From Coriobacteriales bacterium (GTDB lineage: Bacteria; Actinomycetota; Coriobacteriia; Coriobacteriales; UBA8131): a stretch of 33,871 nt of DNA. The first letter of the stretch is position 1, and every line of letters begins with the position of its first letter. Of the stretch, positions 1-8,200 are shown in pieces. The notes under the pieces were generated by a model. The model was not told the origin of the DNA. It saw only the letters and a list, made by a program, of their open reading frames with translations, and did not search any database. The stretch is taken from assembly GCA_031279835.1 (NCBI GenBank), contig JAITHV010000122.1:1-33871 (forward strand), written 5' to 3'. A program made the translations under genes and the position numbers.

Positions 1-116
1 CCCAAGCCAACGTTACTAGGAGCAGTCAAGCCGCGATGTTCCCAAGTGGCCCTCTTTGGCCCTCTTTGACCCGCCTCAGCCCTCTTGCACGGATGCCAAA
101 ACGCGTGGGCGCGCCT

Positions 117-1181
117 TCAGACGAGCCCTGCCTGCTTGGCGAGCGCCTCGGGCGCGAGCGCGTGCGTCGTCATGTCTTGCGCCGTGATCAGCGCGGCCCG
201 GTACAGGCTCAGGAGGCAGGTGTCCATGCCGACCATGCCCTCGGCCGCTGAGGTGTTGATGATCGCGGACATCTGGTGGGTGCGCCCCTCGCGGATGAGG
301 TTGCGGATGGCGTTGTTGCAGTGCATGATCTCAAAGGCGGGGATCATAGAGCCGCCTGACGAGGCCAGCAGCTGTTGCGAGACGACGCTTTGGAGCACCA
401 TTGAGAGCTGCATGCGCACCTGTGCCTGCTGCTCGGCGGCAAATGAGTCCACAAGGCGGTCCACGGTGTTGACCGCGCCGATCGTGTGCAGGGTCGAGAG
501 CACAAGGTGGCCGGTCTCGGCCGCCGTGAGCGCGATGGAGATCGTCTCGGGGTCGCGCAGCTCGCCGATGAGGATGACGTCGGGGCTCTCGCGCAGGGCC
601 GCGCGCAGTGCCGTCGCATAGCTGATGGTGTCGATGCTCACCTCACGCTGACTGATGAGGCTCTCCTTATGGCGATGGAGAAACTCGATGGGGTTCTCCA
701 AGGTTATCACGTGTGAGTTGCGATACGTGTTTATCCGATCTATGAGACATGCGAGCGTCGTCGTCTTGCCGCTGCCGGCCGGGCCGGTGATGAGCACCAG
801 TCCACGACGCAGCTCGGTGAGGTCGAGCACGGACTGCGGGATGCTGAGCAAGGCAGGGTCGGGCAGCTCGAATGCCACGACACGGATGACGGCGGCAAGC
901 GAGCCGCGCTGCTTGTAGGTGTTCACGCGGAAGCGCGACATGCCCTTGATGGCAAACGAGAAGTCGTCGTCGCCTTTCTCGATGATGGTCGCCATCGAGC
1001 GGCCGTCGGCCATCTCGTAGATCTGAGCGATGATGTCCTCGGTGTCTGCGGGAAGCAGGGCCTGGTCGTTGAGCGGCTCGATGGCCGTCCCGCGCTTGTA
1101 GCTCAGCGGACGGCCGGTGATGATGAAGATGTCTGCGACTCCCTTGCTCACCAGCTCGCCGAGCAATGCTTTTGCGTCCAT
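117..1181 (-). CDS. pilT: PilT-type secretion/retraction ATPase of a type IV pilus-like system
   Basis: Cytoplasmic hexameric ATPase of the PilT/GspE family, which normally powers pilus retraction. Seen: 354 residues, with Walker A GPAGSGKTTT at about residues 133-142, a Walker B/Asp-box stretch LIGELRDPETI, a His-box region STLHT, and the AIRNLIREGRTHQM segment typical of PilT rather than PilB. The ORF track begins 13 codons upstream, but the ATG at 1181 has a GAGG ribosome-binding site about 6 nt away and starts MDAKALL, so I prefer it. It is the last gene of the operon, separated from the pilin-like genes by 109 nt that hold a stem-loop. No PilB-like assembly ATPase is present in the window, so this protein could be the only motor of this locus, or PilB is encoded elsewhere. 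The family assignment is firm; retraction as its role is inferred. Confidence 0.93.
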   Translation of the reverse strand: MDAKALLGELVSKGVADIFIITGRPLSYKRGTAIEPLNDQALLPADTEDIIAQIYEMADGRSMATIIEKGDDDFSFAIKGMSRFRVNTYKQRGSLAAVIRVVAFELPDPALLSIPQSVLDLTELRRGLVLITGPAGSGKTTTLACLIDRINTYRNSHVITLENPIEFLHRHKESLISQREVSIDTISYATALRAALRESPDVILIGELRDPETISIALTAAETGHLVLSTLHTIGAVNTVDRLVDSFAAEQQAQVRMQLSMVLQSVVSQQLLASSGGSMIPAFEIMHCNNAIRNLIREGRTHQMSAIINTSAAEGMVGMDTCLLSLYRAALITAQDMTTHALAPEALAKQAGLV

Positions 1182-1204
1182 GTTTACCTCGTTCTCTTTT
1201 GTGC

Positions 1205-1222
1205 CCGTGTCGCAAGACACGG
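1205..1222 (-). other. Perfect 7-bp stem-loop in the leader of pilT
   Basis: CCGTGTC and GACACGG flank a 4-nt loop, about 24 nt before the pilT start codon. There is no U-tract after it, so it is not a classical terminator. It could be an mRNA processing or expression-tuning hairpin separating pilT from the pilin-like genes. The structure is seen; the function is a guess. Confidence 0.45.
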
Positions 1223-1290
1223 CTGCCTGACTGTTATGTGGAATCCGCGCCGATGGGCGGTTTTCTCCCTATAGTTGACCATGGCCACTG

Positions 1291-1740
1291 TTACGACGAG
1301 ACCGTCTGCCACTGCCGCACCATGCACGAGCCGTCGGTCCCCACGGCAATGGTGACCACGAGGTCCCGCAGCTCGTCTATGGCAAAGCTGCCCGTCACGA
1401 GCAGCACGCCTGGCCCGCCGTCGGTGACCGCGTATCCGGCTTTGGCCAGGCGCTCGCCCCGCTCGGCAGGCGGCGTCACGATGACGGTGCTCACGAGCCG
1501 CGCCCGCCATGTCTGGGCCCTGCCGTCGGCCTCATAGTAGTCGCTTGCTGCCTGTGCCGACATCTGCGCCAGTCGAAGGTCTGACCGTGCCGTCGAAAGC
1601 GAGAGCACGGAGAAGACCGCGAGCAGCATGACGACCAGAATGGTGATCAGCGTCGTGATGCCGACGCCGATGGCGCCTTTGCCCGAGGAGCGCTGCTGGG
1701 GCGGGGCCGTCTTGCGCACAAGGTTCCTGCCTGCCATCAC
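1291..1740 (-). CDS. Pseudopilin-like membrane-anchored protein of the pilus operon (unrecognised family)
   Basis: A 149-residue protein with a basic N-terminus (about 23 residues), one hydrophobic segment at about residues 25-48 (ITTLITILVVMLLAVFSVL), then a short helical stretch and a small soluble domain. This is the layout of a pilin or minor pilin. I see no G/A followed by F-T-L-x-E prepilin peptidase site, so processing is uncertain. The start overlaps the stop of the upstream gene by 4 nt (ATGA-type), showing translational coupling in the operon. Position between the GspF-like and PilT-like genes supports a role as a minor pilin or assembly subunit. No firm family is recognised. Confidence 0.7.
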   Translation of the reverse strand: MMAGRNLVRKTAPPQQRSSGKGAIGVGITTLITILVVMLLAVFSVLSLSTARSDLRLAQMSAQAASDYYEADGRAQTWRARLVSTVIVTPPAERGERLAKAGYAVTDGGPGVLLVTGSFAIDELRDLVVTIAVGTDGSCMVRQWQTVSS

Positions 1741-2252
1741 GCCCCCCCTCTTGACGGGTCAGTGAGCTCGCTCACGCTCGGGATGCCCGTGCTGTCGGGA
1801 AGCCCGAGGAACTGAGTGTCGGAAGAGCACAAGGTCGTGACTTTGAACTCATGGACGAGCCTGCCATCGGCCGTCAAGCCGATGACCGCCTCACGCACGG
1901 GACCAGCGGTGGGCACGAGCACCGTGACCGTGTAGCGCGCATGCGCAACGTCCACCGGGTCAAACTCGTCGTTGAAGCCGTAGACGAGCAGGAGCTGGCC
2001 TGACTCGACGACAGGCTCGACGTCTCGGCCGATGGCCTGTAGCAGCGCGTCCGGGTCGCCTTCACAGTCCTGGTAGATCGCGGCGATGTCCTGCGCCTTC
2101 ACCGAGAGATGCGTGAGCGCGGCGCCGACGCTGCTTGTCGCGCGCGCGTCGATGAACACCTGCAGCACCACAACGGCACACAGCATGAACACCACTAGAT
2201 CCAAGACCAGCTCGAGAAAAAACGCGCGGGAGCGCGACGACTTGGCGCTCAT
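1737..2252 (-). CDS. Pseudopilin-like protein of the pilus operon
   Basis: A 171-residue protein with an Arg/Lys-rich N-terminus followed immediately by a hydrophobic helix (FFLELVLDLVVFMLCAVVVLQVFI). If cleavage were after the Arg at residue 9, a Glu would sit at position +5, the residue conserved in type IV pilins. The consensus Gly at -1 is absent, so this is only a resemblance. The C-terminal part (about residues 35-171) is predicted soluble and unrecognised. It overlaps both neighbours by 4 nt, so all these subunits are probably made together. Likely a minor pilin or pseudopilin; confidence in the gene is high, in the role moderate. Confidence 0.72.
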   Translation of the reverse strand: MSAKSSRSRAFFLELVLDLVVFMLCAVVVLQVFIDARATSSVGAALTHLSVKAQDIAAIYQDCEGDPDALLQAIGRDVEPVVESGQLLLVYGFNDEFDPVDVAHARYTVTVLVPTAGPVREAVIGLTADGRLVHEFKVTTLCSSDTQFLGLPDSTGIPSVSELTDPSRGGA

Positions 2253-2743
2253 GAGACACCTGACTTGACTTGGATGCTCGTCTCGCTCGTGCTGCCTTCG
2301 ACCGTCACGGCCCGGATGTCGAGCAGGCCGTTGGGGTCATAGTCGATGCGAAGGTCGCGCAGCGGCATGATGGCCTGCGTCTGGTCGAGGCTCAAGGCCG
2401 TCCCGGCGGCTATGGTCGTCTCGCGAAGCTGCCCGTCGCTGACGAATATCCAGGTCTCAAAGGACTCGCGCCCCACTATTTCTTGGGTAAGCACCAGGGC
2501 GTCTGAGCCATTTTGGCTCTCGATGCGCACGCCGCCTGCCACGTCGTTTTGGCGGACCTTCTCGGTAAGGTACTGAATGCTCGTCCTCAGGTTGAAGTCG
2601 TCCTGCATCACCTCAACCGTCTGACGATAGACGTTGGCCCCGGTCGCCGAGACGAGCAGGGCGCTGCCAGCGTAGACGCTGAAGACGACAAGCACGATCA
2701 GCAGGTCAAAGGAGTGGCGGCGGGGGTGCTTCGCGGCGCTCAT
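2249..2743 (-). CDS. DUF4860-like membrane-anchored pilus-operon protein
   Basis: 164 residues with a short basic N-terminus (SAAKHPRRHS), a single hydrophobic helix at about residues 12-32, and a beta-rich soluble remainder. The pattern resembles the DUF4860 proteins I recall from Gram-positive type IV pilus/competence-like loci, but this is recall rather than a search result. Start and stop overlap the flanking genes by 4 nt. It probably sits in the membrane with the C-terminal domain outside the cell and takes part in pilus or pseudopilus assembly. Confidence 0.7.
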   Translation of the reverse strand: MSAAKHPRRHSFDLLIVLVVFSVYAGSALLVSATGANVYRQTVEVMQDDFNLRTSIQYLTEKVRQNDVAGGVRIESQNGSDALVLTQEIVGRESFETWIFVSDGQLRETTIAAGTALSLDQTQAIMPLRDLRIDYDPNGLLDIRAVTVEGSTSETSIQVKSGVS

Positions 2744-3087
2744 CGCGCCACCGCCATGACGTTGACCTGTGGGAGAAGGTTCGAGCCGACCGGCTCGTAG
2801 TAGACCAGGTAGCGGGAATGGTCGATTAAAAGCCCATAGCGCTCTTCGAGGTAGGCGATGCTCGGCGGGTAGCGTCCCTCAACAGCGTAACACTGCACGG
2901 AGCTGCGTATCACGGCGTCATGCACGAACCTGACCTCGTTGCCTGTCATGCGGTCCGTGACGCCTCCGATGCCGAGCGCCACCGCGCCGGCAAGCAGTAC
3001 GGCGTACAGGAGCGTGCGTGCCAGCTTTAGGGCGCCGATGCGTCCCTTGTGGCGCGTGTCGCTGCGGCGCGTCTGTGCGCGTGTCAT
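2740..3087 (-). CDS. Small single-TM protein of the pilus operon
   Basis: 115 residues. The first 20 are basic, followed by a hydrophobic helix (LLYAVLLAGAVALGIGGV) and a short extracytoplasmic domain containing CYAVEGRYPPSIAYLEERYG. The phrase Y-A-x-E-G-x-Y-P-x-S is like the region after the N-terminal helix of many pseudopilins, where small residues and a YP motif precede the globular part. No prepilin cleavage motif is obvious. It starts 10 nt after the GspF-like gene and overlaps the next gene by 4 nt. It may be the main pilin-like subunit of the locus, but this is inference. Confidence 0.68.
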   Translation of the reverse strand: MTRAQTRRSDTRHKGRIGALKLARTLLYAVLLAGAVALGIGGVTDRMTGNEVRFVHDAVIRSSVQCYAVEGRYPPSIAYLEERYGLLIDHSRYLVYYEPVGSNLLPQVNVMAVAR

Positions 3088-3097
3088 GGCGTCGCCC

Positions 3098-4144
3098 CTA
3101 AAACCCCGTGAGGGCGCCGAGGAGCGGCAGCATGACCGACAGAAGAATGACCCCTACGAGAAGGCACATGACGACTACGAGCGTGGGCTCAATGGCTGCG
3201 ACAAGGCCGTCGGTCTTGTGCTCAGCTGTCAGCGCGATCTGCTCGCCAATCTGGTCGAACGCCTCCGCGTCAGTCCCCGTCTTGAACCCCACAGCAAGCA
3301 GCGCCATAGTCGAGGCGGGGAACAGCCGGCTCCTCTCCACCGCCGTCAAGAACGACTCCCCTTTGCCCACGTGCTCGCGGATGAGGCGCACAGAGCGCCG
3401 CGCGCGCTTGTCGTCCACGAGCGGCTCGGCGTACTCAAGCGCCGCGTCGACGCTCAAGCCCGCCTGGAGCAGTGACGAGAGGGCGAGGGCGAATCGTTGT
3501 GTCGAGAGGCTGAGCGAGAGCGAGCGTGTGAAAGGCGCCGCCTGGAACAAAGTCCTGAAGAGCCGCTTGCCAAAAGGCAGCAGGCGCAGTATGACGACAA
3601 GGGCCACGAGTGCGGCTATGCCCCCTGCGAACACGAGGGCGTAGCTGCTGAGCAGCGCGCCGACATCGAGCAGGGTCGCCGCGACGCCGGTCATCTGAAA
3701 GCCGAGCTGCCGGAACACCTGGTCGAAGACCGGCATCGCCTGGGTGAGCAAGACGATGACTACCGCCAGGACGACGATGAGCATCGAGAGCGGGTAGGTC
3801 AGCGAGGAGCGAATGGACTGTGCGAGCGCGTCGCGCTTCCCGTAATAGTCGTTGAGGCCTGCGAAGGTCTCTTCCATGCGCCCTGTCTCTTCGCCGATGC
3901 GGATGAGCGAGAGCGCGTAGTCGGGAAGGTCTCCCTGCTTCTTAAGCGCCTCATACAGAGAAAGCCCGCCTGTCACCGCCTGGTACAGGACCTCGAGGCG
4001 CCTCTTCTCCGAGGCTGTCTGCGCGTTGCTGCGCAGGATGTCGAAGCCTTCAGTGAGCGGTAGCCCCGAGTGGTAGACAAGCTCGAGGTTGCTGAAGAAC
4101 AGCTTCAGCTCAGCTGGCGACAGCTCTTTGTCTCTTCTGGCCAT
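3098..4144 (-). CDS. pilC: Type IV pilus/type II secretion inner-membrane platform protein (GspF/PilC family)
   Basis: Polytopic membrane protein on which the pilus motor ATPase acts. 348 residues, close to the family length, with two repeated T2SSF domains (about residues 10-135 and 210-335). Each begins with an amphipathic helical region (FFSNLELVYHSGLPLTEGFDIL; RFALALSSLLQAGLSVDAALEYA) and is followed by hydrophobic segments at about 115-140, 165-190 and 320-345. The repeated G-x-E-T/K-G-x pattern of the family (IGEETGRMEE, VGFKTGTDAEAF) is present. An upstream GGAG supports the ATG. It lies 36 nt after the transglutaminase gene and 10 nt before the first pilin-like gene, so one operon is likely. 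Confidence 0.93.
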   Translation of the reverse strand: MARRDKELSPAELKLFFSNLELVYHSGLPLTEGFDILRSNAQTASEKRRLEVLYQAVTGGLSLYEALKKQGDLPDYALSLIRIGEETGRMEETFAGLNDYYGKRDALAQSIRSSLTYPLSMLIVVLAVVIVLLTQAMPVFDQVFRQLGFQMTGVAATLLDVGALLSSYALVFAGGIAALVALVVILRLLPFGKRLFRTLFQAAPFTRSLSLSLSTQRFALALSSLLQAGLSVDAALEYAEPLVDDKRARRSVRLIREHVGKGESFLTAVERSRLFPASTMALLAVGFKTGTDAEAFDQIGEQIALTAEHKTDGLVAAIEPTLVVVMCLLVGVILLSVMLPLLGALTGF

Positions 4145-4180
4145 TCTAGTCGCTCTCCTTCTCCGTTAGTACCTGTTACG

Positions 4181-5173
4181 CTAGTAATAATACATAGGTT
4201 GATAATTAGTTCCGTTGCCGATCAGCGAGGCAAGGTTGATCGTTCCCTTGCTCGAGGCATTGAACGTCGGGTCCATATGCACCCATTCGTCGCCGTTGAA
4301 GCTGTAGTCTGCGATGACTTCTCCCTCGTCAAAGCTGTAGACGCGTATCCACGCATGGTAGGCAGTGCCCGCATAGCCGATAACGAGCTTGGCGGGTATG
4401 CGCTGTTCGCGCAGCATCGAGACGGTCAGCACGGCATAGTCAAAGCAAATGCCGGTCTTTGTGTTGATGGTGTCGTCGTTGACTGGGAGGTATCCCGGCG
4501 CCACTGTCTCGGCCTTGTATGTGTCGTAGTCGATGTTCTCGACAACCCAGGTATAGATCCCGTTTATGGCCTCGACGTCGCTCGTGGCGCCCTCCGCCAG
4601 TACCTGCGACAGTTCAGTAGACTCGTCGCCCGCCGAATACGACACGTACTGGCTGGGGCGCAAGAAGGGCGCGAACTCGCTGCTGAGCGTCACTTGCACG
4701 TCTTGCGAGAACACAGCCGCGTACTTGTCGCCCGAGATGTTCTCCCACACTCCAACTGAATAGGTGTTGTCTCCTTGGGAGAGTGGTATTGTTATGTATT
4801 GTCCTGGATTGTTGATAGTGTATTGATACTGTGCGTCTGCAACCTTGACCAGTACCTTTACCTTGATGCCGTCAAGCTTCGACTTGACGCAGATGTATCC
4901 GTCCTCGGCGTTTGAGTAGTCGAGGGTCGCCTTGCCGTTGTCGATGACACGTTGGGCAGGAGTGGTGCTCTCCAACACGACGGGCATTGCATCGCGCAGG
5001 TTGCCCGGGTTAGTAATGCCTTTGGGGGTCCCTGTGCTCGAACAGCCACCCAGGAGAAGGAACACTCCAAGGGCGGCTGCGGCGGTCACGCAGAGGGGAA
5101 GGGCAACGTGCACCAGCGGCGTTCCAAAACGCGCGAAAATGCTCTTTTTTTGAGGCTGCTGCATCCGTACCAC
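4181..5173 (-). CDS. Transglutaminase-like lipoprotein
   Basis: Predicted membrane-attached lipoprotein with a transglutaminase/protease-like fold. The N-terminus is basic (QKKSIFARF), then hydrophobic, ending in a lipobox LGGC with the lipidated Cys at about residue 44. The catalytic triad is visible: Cys243 in GICFDYA, His273 in YHAWI and Asp301 in MDPTF. Such domains can cross-link or cleave peptides; the substrate is unknown. It is the first gene of the pilus-like operon, suggesting it acts on pilins or the cell wall during assembly. The start is a GTG at 5173; an ATG nine bases later (MQQPQ) is an alternative. A TACAAT -10-like hexamer (5221-5226) lies about 50 nt upstream, but no convincing -35 was found. 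Confidence 0.88.
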   Translation of the reverse strand: MVRMQQPQKKSIFARFGTPLVHVALPLCVTAAAALGVFLLLGGCSSTGTPKGITNPGNLRDAMPVVLESTTPAQRVIDNGKATLDYSNAEDGYICVKSKLDGIKVKVLVKVADAQYQYTINNPGQYITIPLSQGDNTYSVGVWENISGDKYAAVFSQDVQVTLSSEFAPFLRPSQYVSYSAGDESTELSQVLAEGATSDVEAINGIYTWVVENIDYDTYKAETVAPGYLPVNDDTINTKTGICFDYAVLTVSMLREQRIPAKLVIGYAGTAYHAWIRVYSFDEGEVIADYSFNGDEWVHMDPTFNASSKGTINLASLIGNGTNYQPMYYY

Positions 5174-5228
5174 GAAAACCCCCCGTGGCCTCGTAGAAAA
5201 ATCCTTCGTCCAACAGCCTCATTGTACC

Positions 5229-8200
5229 TTATGCCCTGTTGTCAATAAACGCACGTAACTTTACAAGTACTTCACTCAAATCCAACGGTTTTCGGACATG
5301 ATCATCCATGCCGGCCTCGCGGCACAACGACAGCTCTTCCACCGAAAAACTCGGCGACATCGCCACGAGGGGCACGTTGCGCGCGACTTCAAGGTTGAGT
5401 CGTCGGATGTAGCGCGCCACCTTGATGCCGTCCACATGGGGCATCCGCATGTCCATGAAAATGGCCGCATAACGACGGGGCGCTGAGAGGAACAGGTCGA
5501 TGACCTCCTGGCCGTCAGAAGCGAAGTCTATCTGGATGCCCGTCGGCTCAAGCAGCGCAGTGATGGCGTCTCGGTTTTCGTGCGTGGCCGAGGCAAACAG
5601 GATGCGGAAGCCGGAGAAGTCGTCGATGCCGAGCGATGAAGGCGCGGCAGGGCTTTGAGCTGGGGCCTGGGTCTGGGCAGGAGCAGGGGCGCTCGGAGCA
5701 GGGGCGCTCACAGGGGGCGTCGCCACTCGGGGCGCCTCGTCGAAGACAAGCGGCAGGGGCTCGAATGCCACAGGGGGACGAGCGGCTGCAGGCTGCGGCG
5801 TCGGTGTGGCGCCTGGCTGTGTGTAGTGCAGAATGTCATGTGGCGCGCCCGGCTGCATGGCCGCAGGATCGGACGACTGCAGGCGAGCTGCCTCGGCCTG
5901 GCGGGCGAATTCCTCGCGGCGCAGCTCTTCTGCGCGCTGCGCTTCTATCTGATGACGAGTCTCTGCCTCACGGCGGGCCGCATCCTCGCGGGCCATGCGG
6001 GCCGCTTCCTCTACTCGGTCTGCCTCTTCGCGCGCCTGTCGGGCCTCTTCTTCGCGTCGCGCAGCCTCTTGGCGGGCTGTGCGGGCTGCTTCCTCGCGGC
6101 GCTCTGCCTCAGCGCGCCGTGCGGCCTCTTCACGCGCCTGGCGGGCTGCCTCCTCGCGCGCCTGGCGCTCGGCCTCTTCACGCGCCTGGCGGGCTTCTTC
6201 GGCTCGTCGCGCCTGCTCCTCGCGCTCGCGACGCGCAGCCTGCTCATGTGCGCGACGCTGCTCTTCCTCACGCTCGCGACGCAGCGCGTCTTCGCGTGCC
6301 TGCTGCTCGGCCTTGGCGCGCTGTGCCTCTTCCTCGAGGCGGGCTGCCGCAATGCGGGCCTCCTCCTCGCGGCGAGCGGTCTCTTCGCGATCCTGACGGG
6401 CGCGCTCGCGCTCCTCGCGGGCGGCCTCCTCGGCCTTTGCGAGCTCTTCGAGCCGAGCGGCCTCATCACGATGCGCCTGCTCAGCTCTCGCGGCCTCGTC
6501 CTCACGGGAGCGTCGTGACTCTTCCTCGCGCTCGCGACGGGCCTCCTCACGGCGCTCGCGGCGTTCTGCGCGGCGCGCAGCCCATCCTCGCAGCACTTTC
6601 TCTTCTTCTTTGGGCGCCTCTTCGGCCGATGCCGCGTCGTCGCTCTTCGCAGCGACCGCACTCGCCTCAGCGCCCGCAACGCCCTCAGCGCTCGGCAAAG
6701 CGGCGCTTGCTGCCCCTGCCCCCTCGGTCACGGAGCCGTGCGCAAAGCTGGGCTCGGCAGTTGGAGCATCAGGCACGTAAGCGTGAGGCGCAAAGGCAGG
6801 CGGTTGCGCCCCTGCCACTGCCGCCGCTGAGGCTGCCGCTGGGGCTGCCACTGGGGCTGCCGCTGAGGCGGGCACGGTGCCTGCCGCACCGCCGATGCCT
6901 CCTTCTGCTGAGGCCTCGCGTGGCCGCTCGACAAGCGGCTGAGCGGCATGTGGCTGACCGCCAAGTCGCGCCTTGAACGTCAAATGTATGGTGGTGCCTT
7001 TGCCCGTCTCCGTCGTCGCCCAGATGCGCCCGCCCAGAAGCTCTATGATGCCCTGGGCCAACGCAAGAGCAAGGTCGCCCGACCCCGACACCCGTTGTGC
7101 CAGCCCATCGGCCTGCGACAAGGGCACGAACAACGAGTCGAGCCTCTCAGCCGAAAGCCCCGTGCCGGTGTCGCTCACGTCAAACGCGACTGTGCAGTAC
7201 CCGTCGCTCGTGTCAATAAGCTTGGTGGTTATCCCGACCTTCCCGCCTTCGGGGGTTGCTGCGATGGCGTGGTCAAGCAAGCCTGACACCGCCCGCACCA
7301 ACAAGGCGCTGTCGGTGAACAACATCGAGGGAACTCGTCGGTCCATGTACACGGAGAAGTGCAGCTTCTTCGCTTCCAGGCGCGGCTTGGCGATGCCGAC
7401 AATCTGGCGCAACAGCTGCTCAAAGCCGAACTCTACCGGGCGGGGCTCGAGCGTGCGCTCTTGCAAGCGCGAGAAGTCCACTATGTCGTCTACCACCTCA
7501 AGCAGATGGCTCGAGGTGCCCTTGATCTTGTCGAGGAAGAGGTCCTTGCCCTCCAAGGTGCTGCTTGCGCGGCCCTGCACGGCCATTGCGACCAGCTCGT
7601 GCATCGGCGGGCGCATCTCGTTGCCGAGCAAGTTCAGGTACTCGCCAACAGGGACGGCGGCGGCAGATGCCACCGGGGCACGGGCAGCGCGCGCTGCGGC
7701 AGCCTCGGCCATCGTCTGAGCGGCGGAGGCGGCCGCTCGGGCATCCTTGACCTCGGCCAGCGCTGCGGCCGCCTCGGCGCGCGCTGCGGCCGCCTCGGCC
7801 TGGGCCGCGTGCAGGGCAGTTTGCGCTGCCTCGGTCTCGGCCTGGGCCTCGGCCACTACCTTGACCGGGTCTTTTACCGGCCATCCGCCGAGCAAAACGC
7901 CTTCGGACTGCTCGCCTTTGCGAGCAGCGACAAGTGAGCGCAGCATCAGGTTGTTCGTAAGCCCGTACGTGAGCGAGAGGCAGCCTGCACGCAGCAGGTC
8001 GATCTCGGCATCGCTGAATTGGTGCTCCTGGTTAAAGTAGGAGAACTCGGCGTATCCCCAGAAACTGCTGCCCATGTAGACCGGCAGGGCAAGCAGCGAG
8101 GTGATGCCTTGTGACTCGACGAACTTGCGCAGTCCCGCAGGGAAGCTTGAGGCGTCGCCTGCCAGAGGCGTGCCTGCGATGAGCTTGTGCATCCACTCGG

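Noticed and set aside
1-116. Possible gene at the left edge
   Set aside because: Only short repeats (CCCTCTTTGGCC/CCCTCTTTGACC) and no coding frame with a ribosome site; too little sequence to judge.
5235-5245. Exact TTGACA on the minus strand before the transglutaminase gene
   Set aside because: It lies inside the last codons of the sensor gene and is only 13 nt from the TACAAT hexamer, too short for a sigma-70 spacer.
5636-6976. 446-residue plus-strand ORF opposite the giant sensor gene
   Set aside because: It lies antisense to the Arg/Glu- and Ala-rich part of the sensor protein; its Arg/Pro/Gly-rich composition is a shadow of that repetitive coding sequence and has no recognisable domain.
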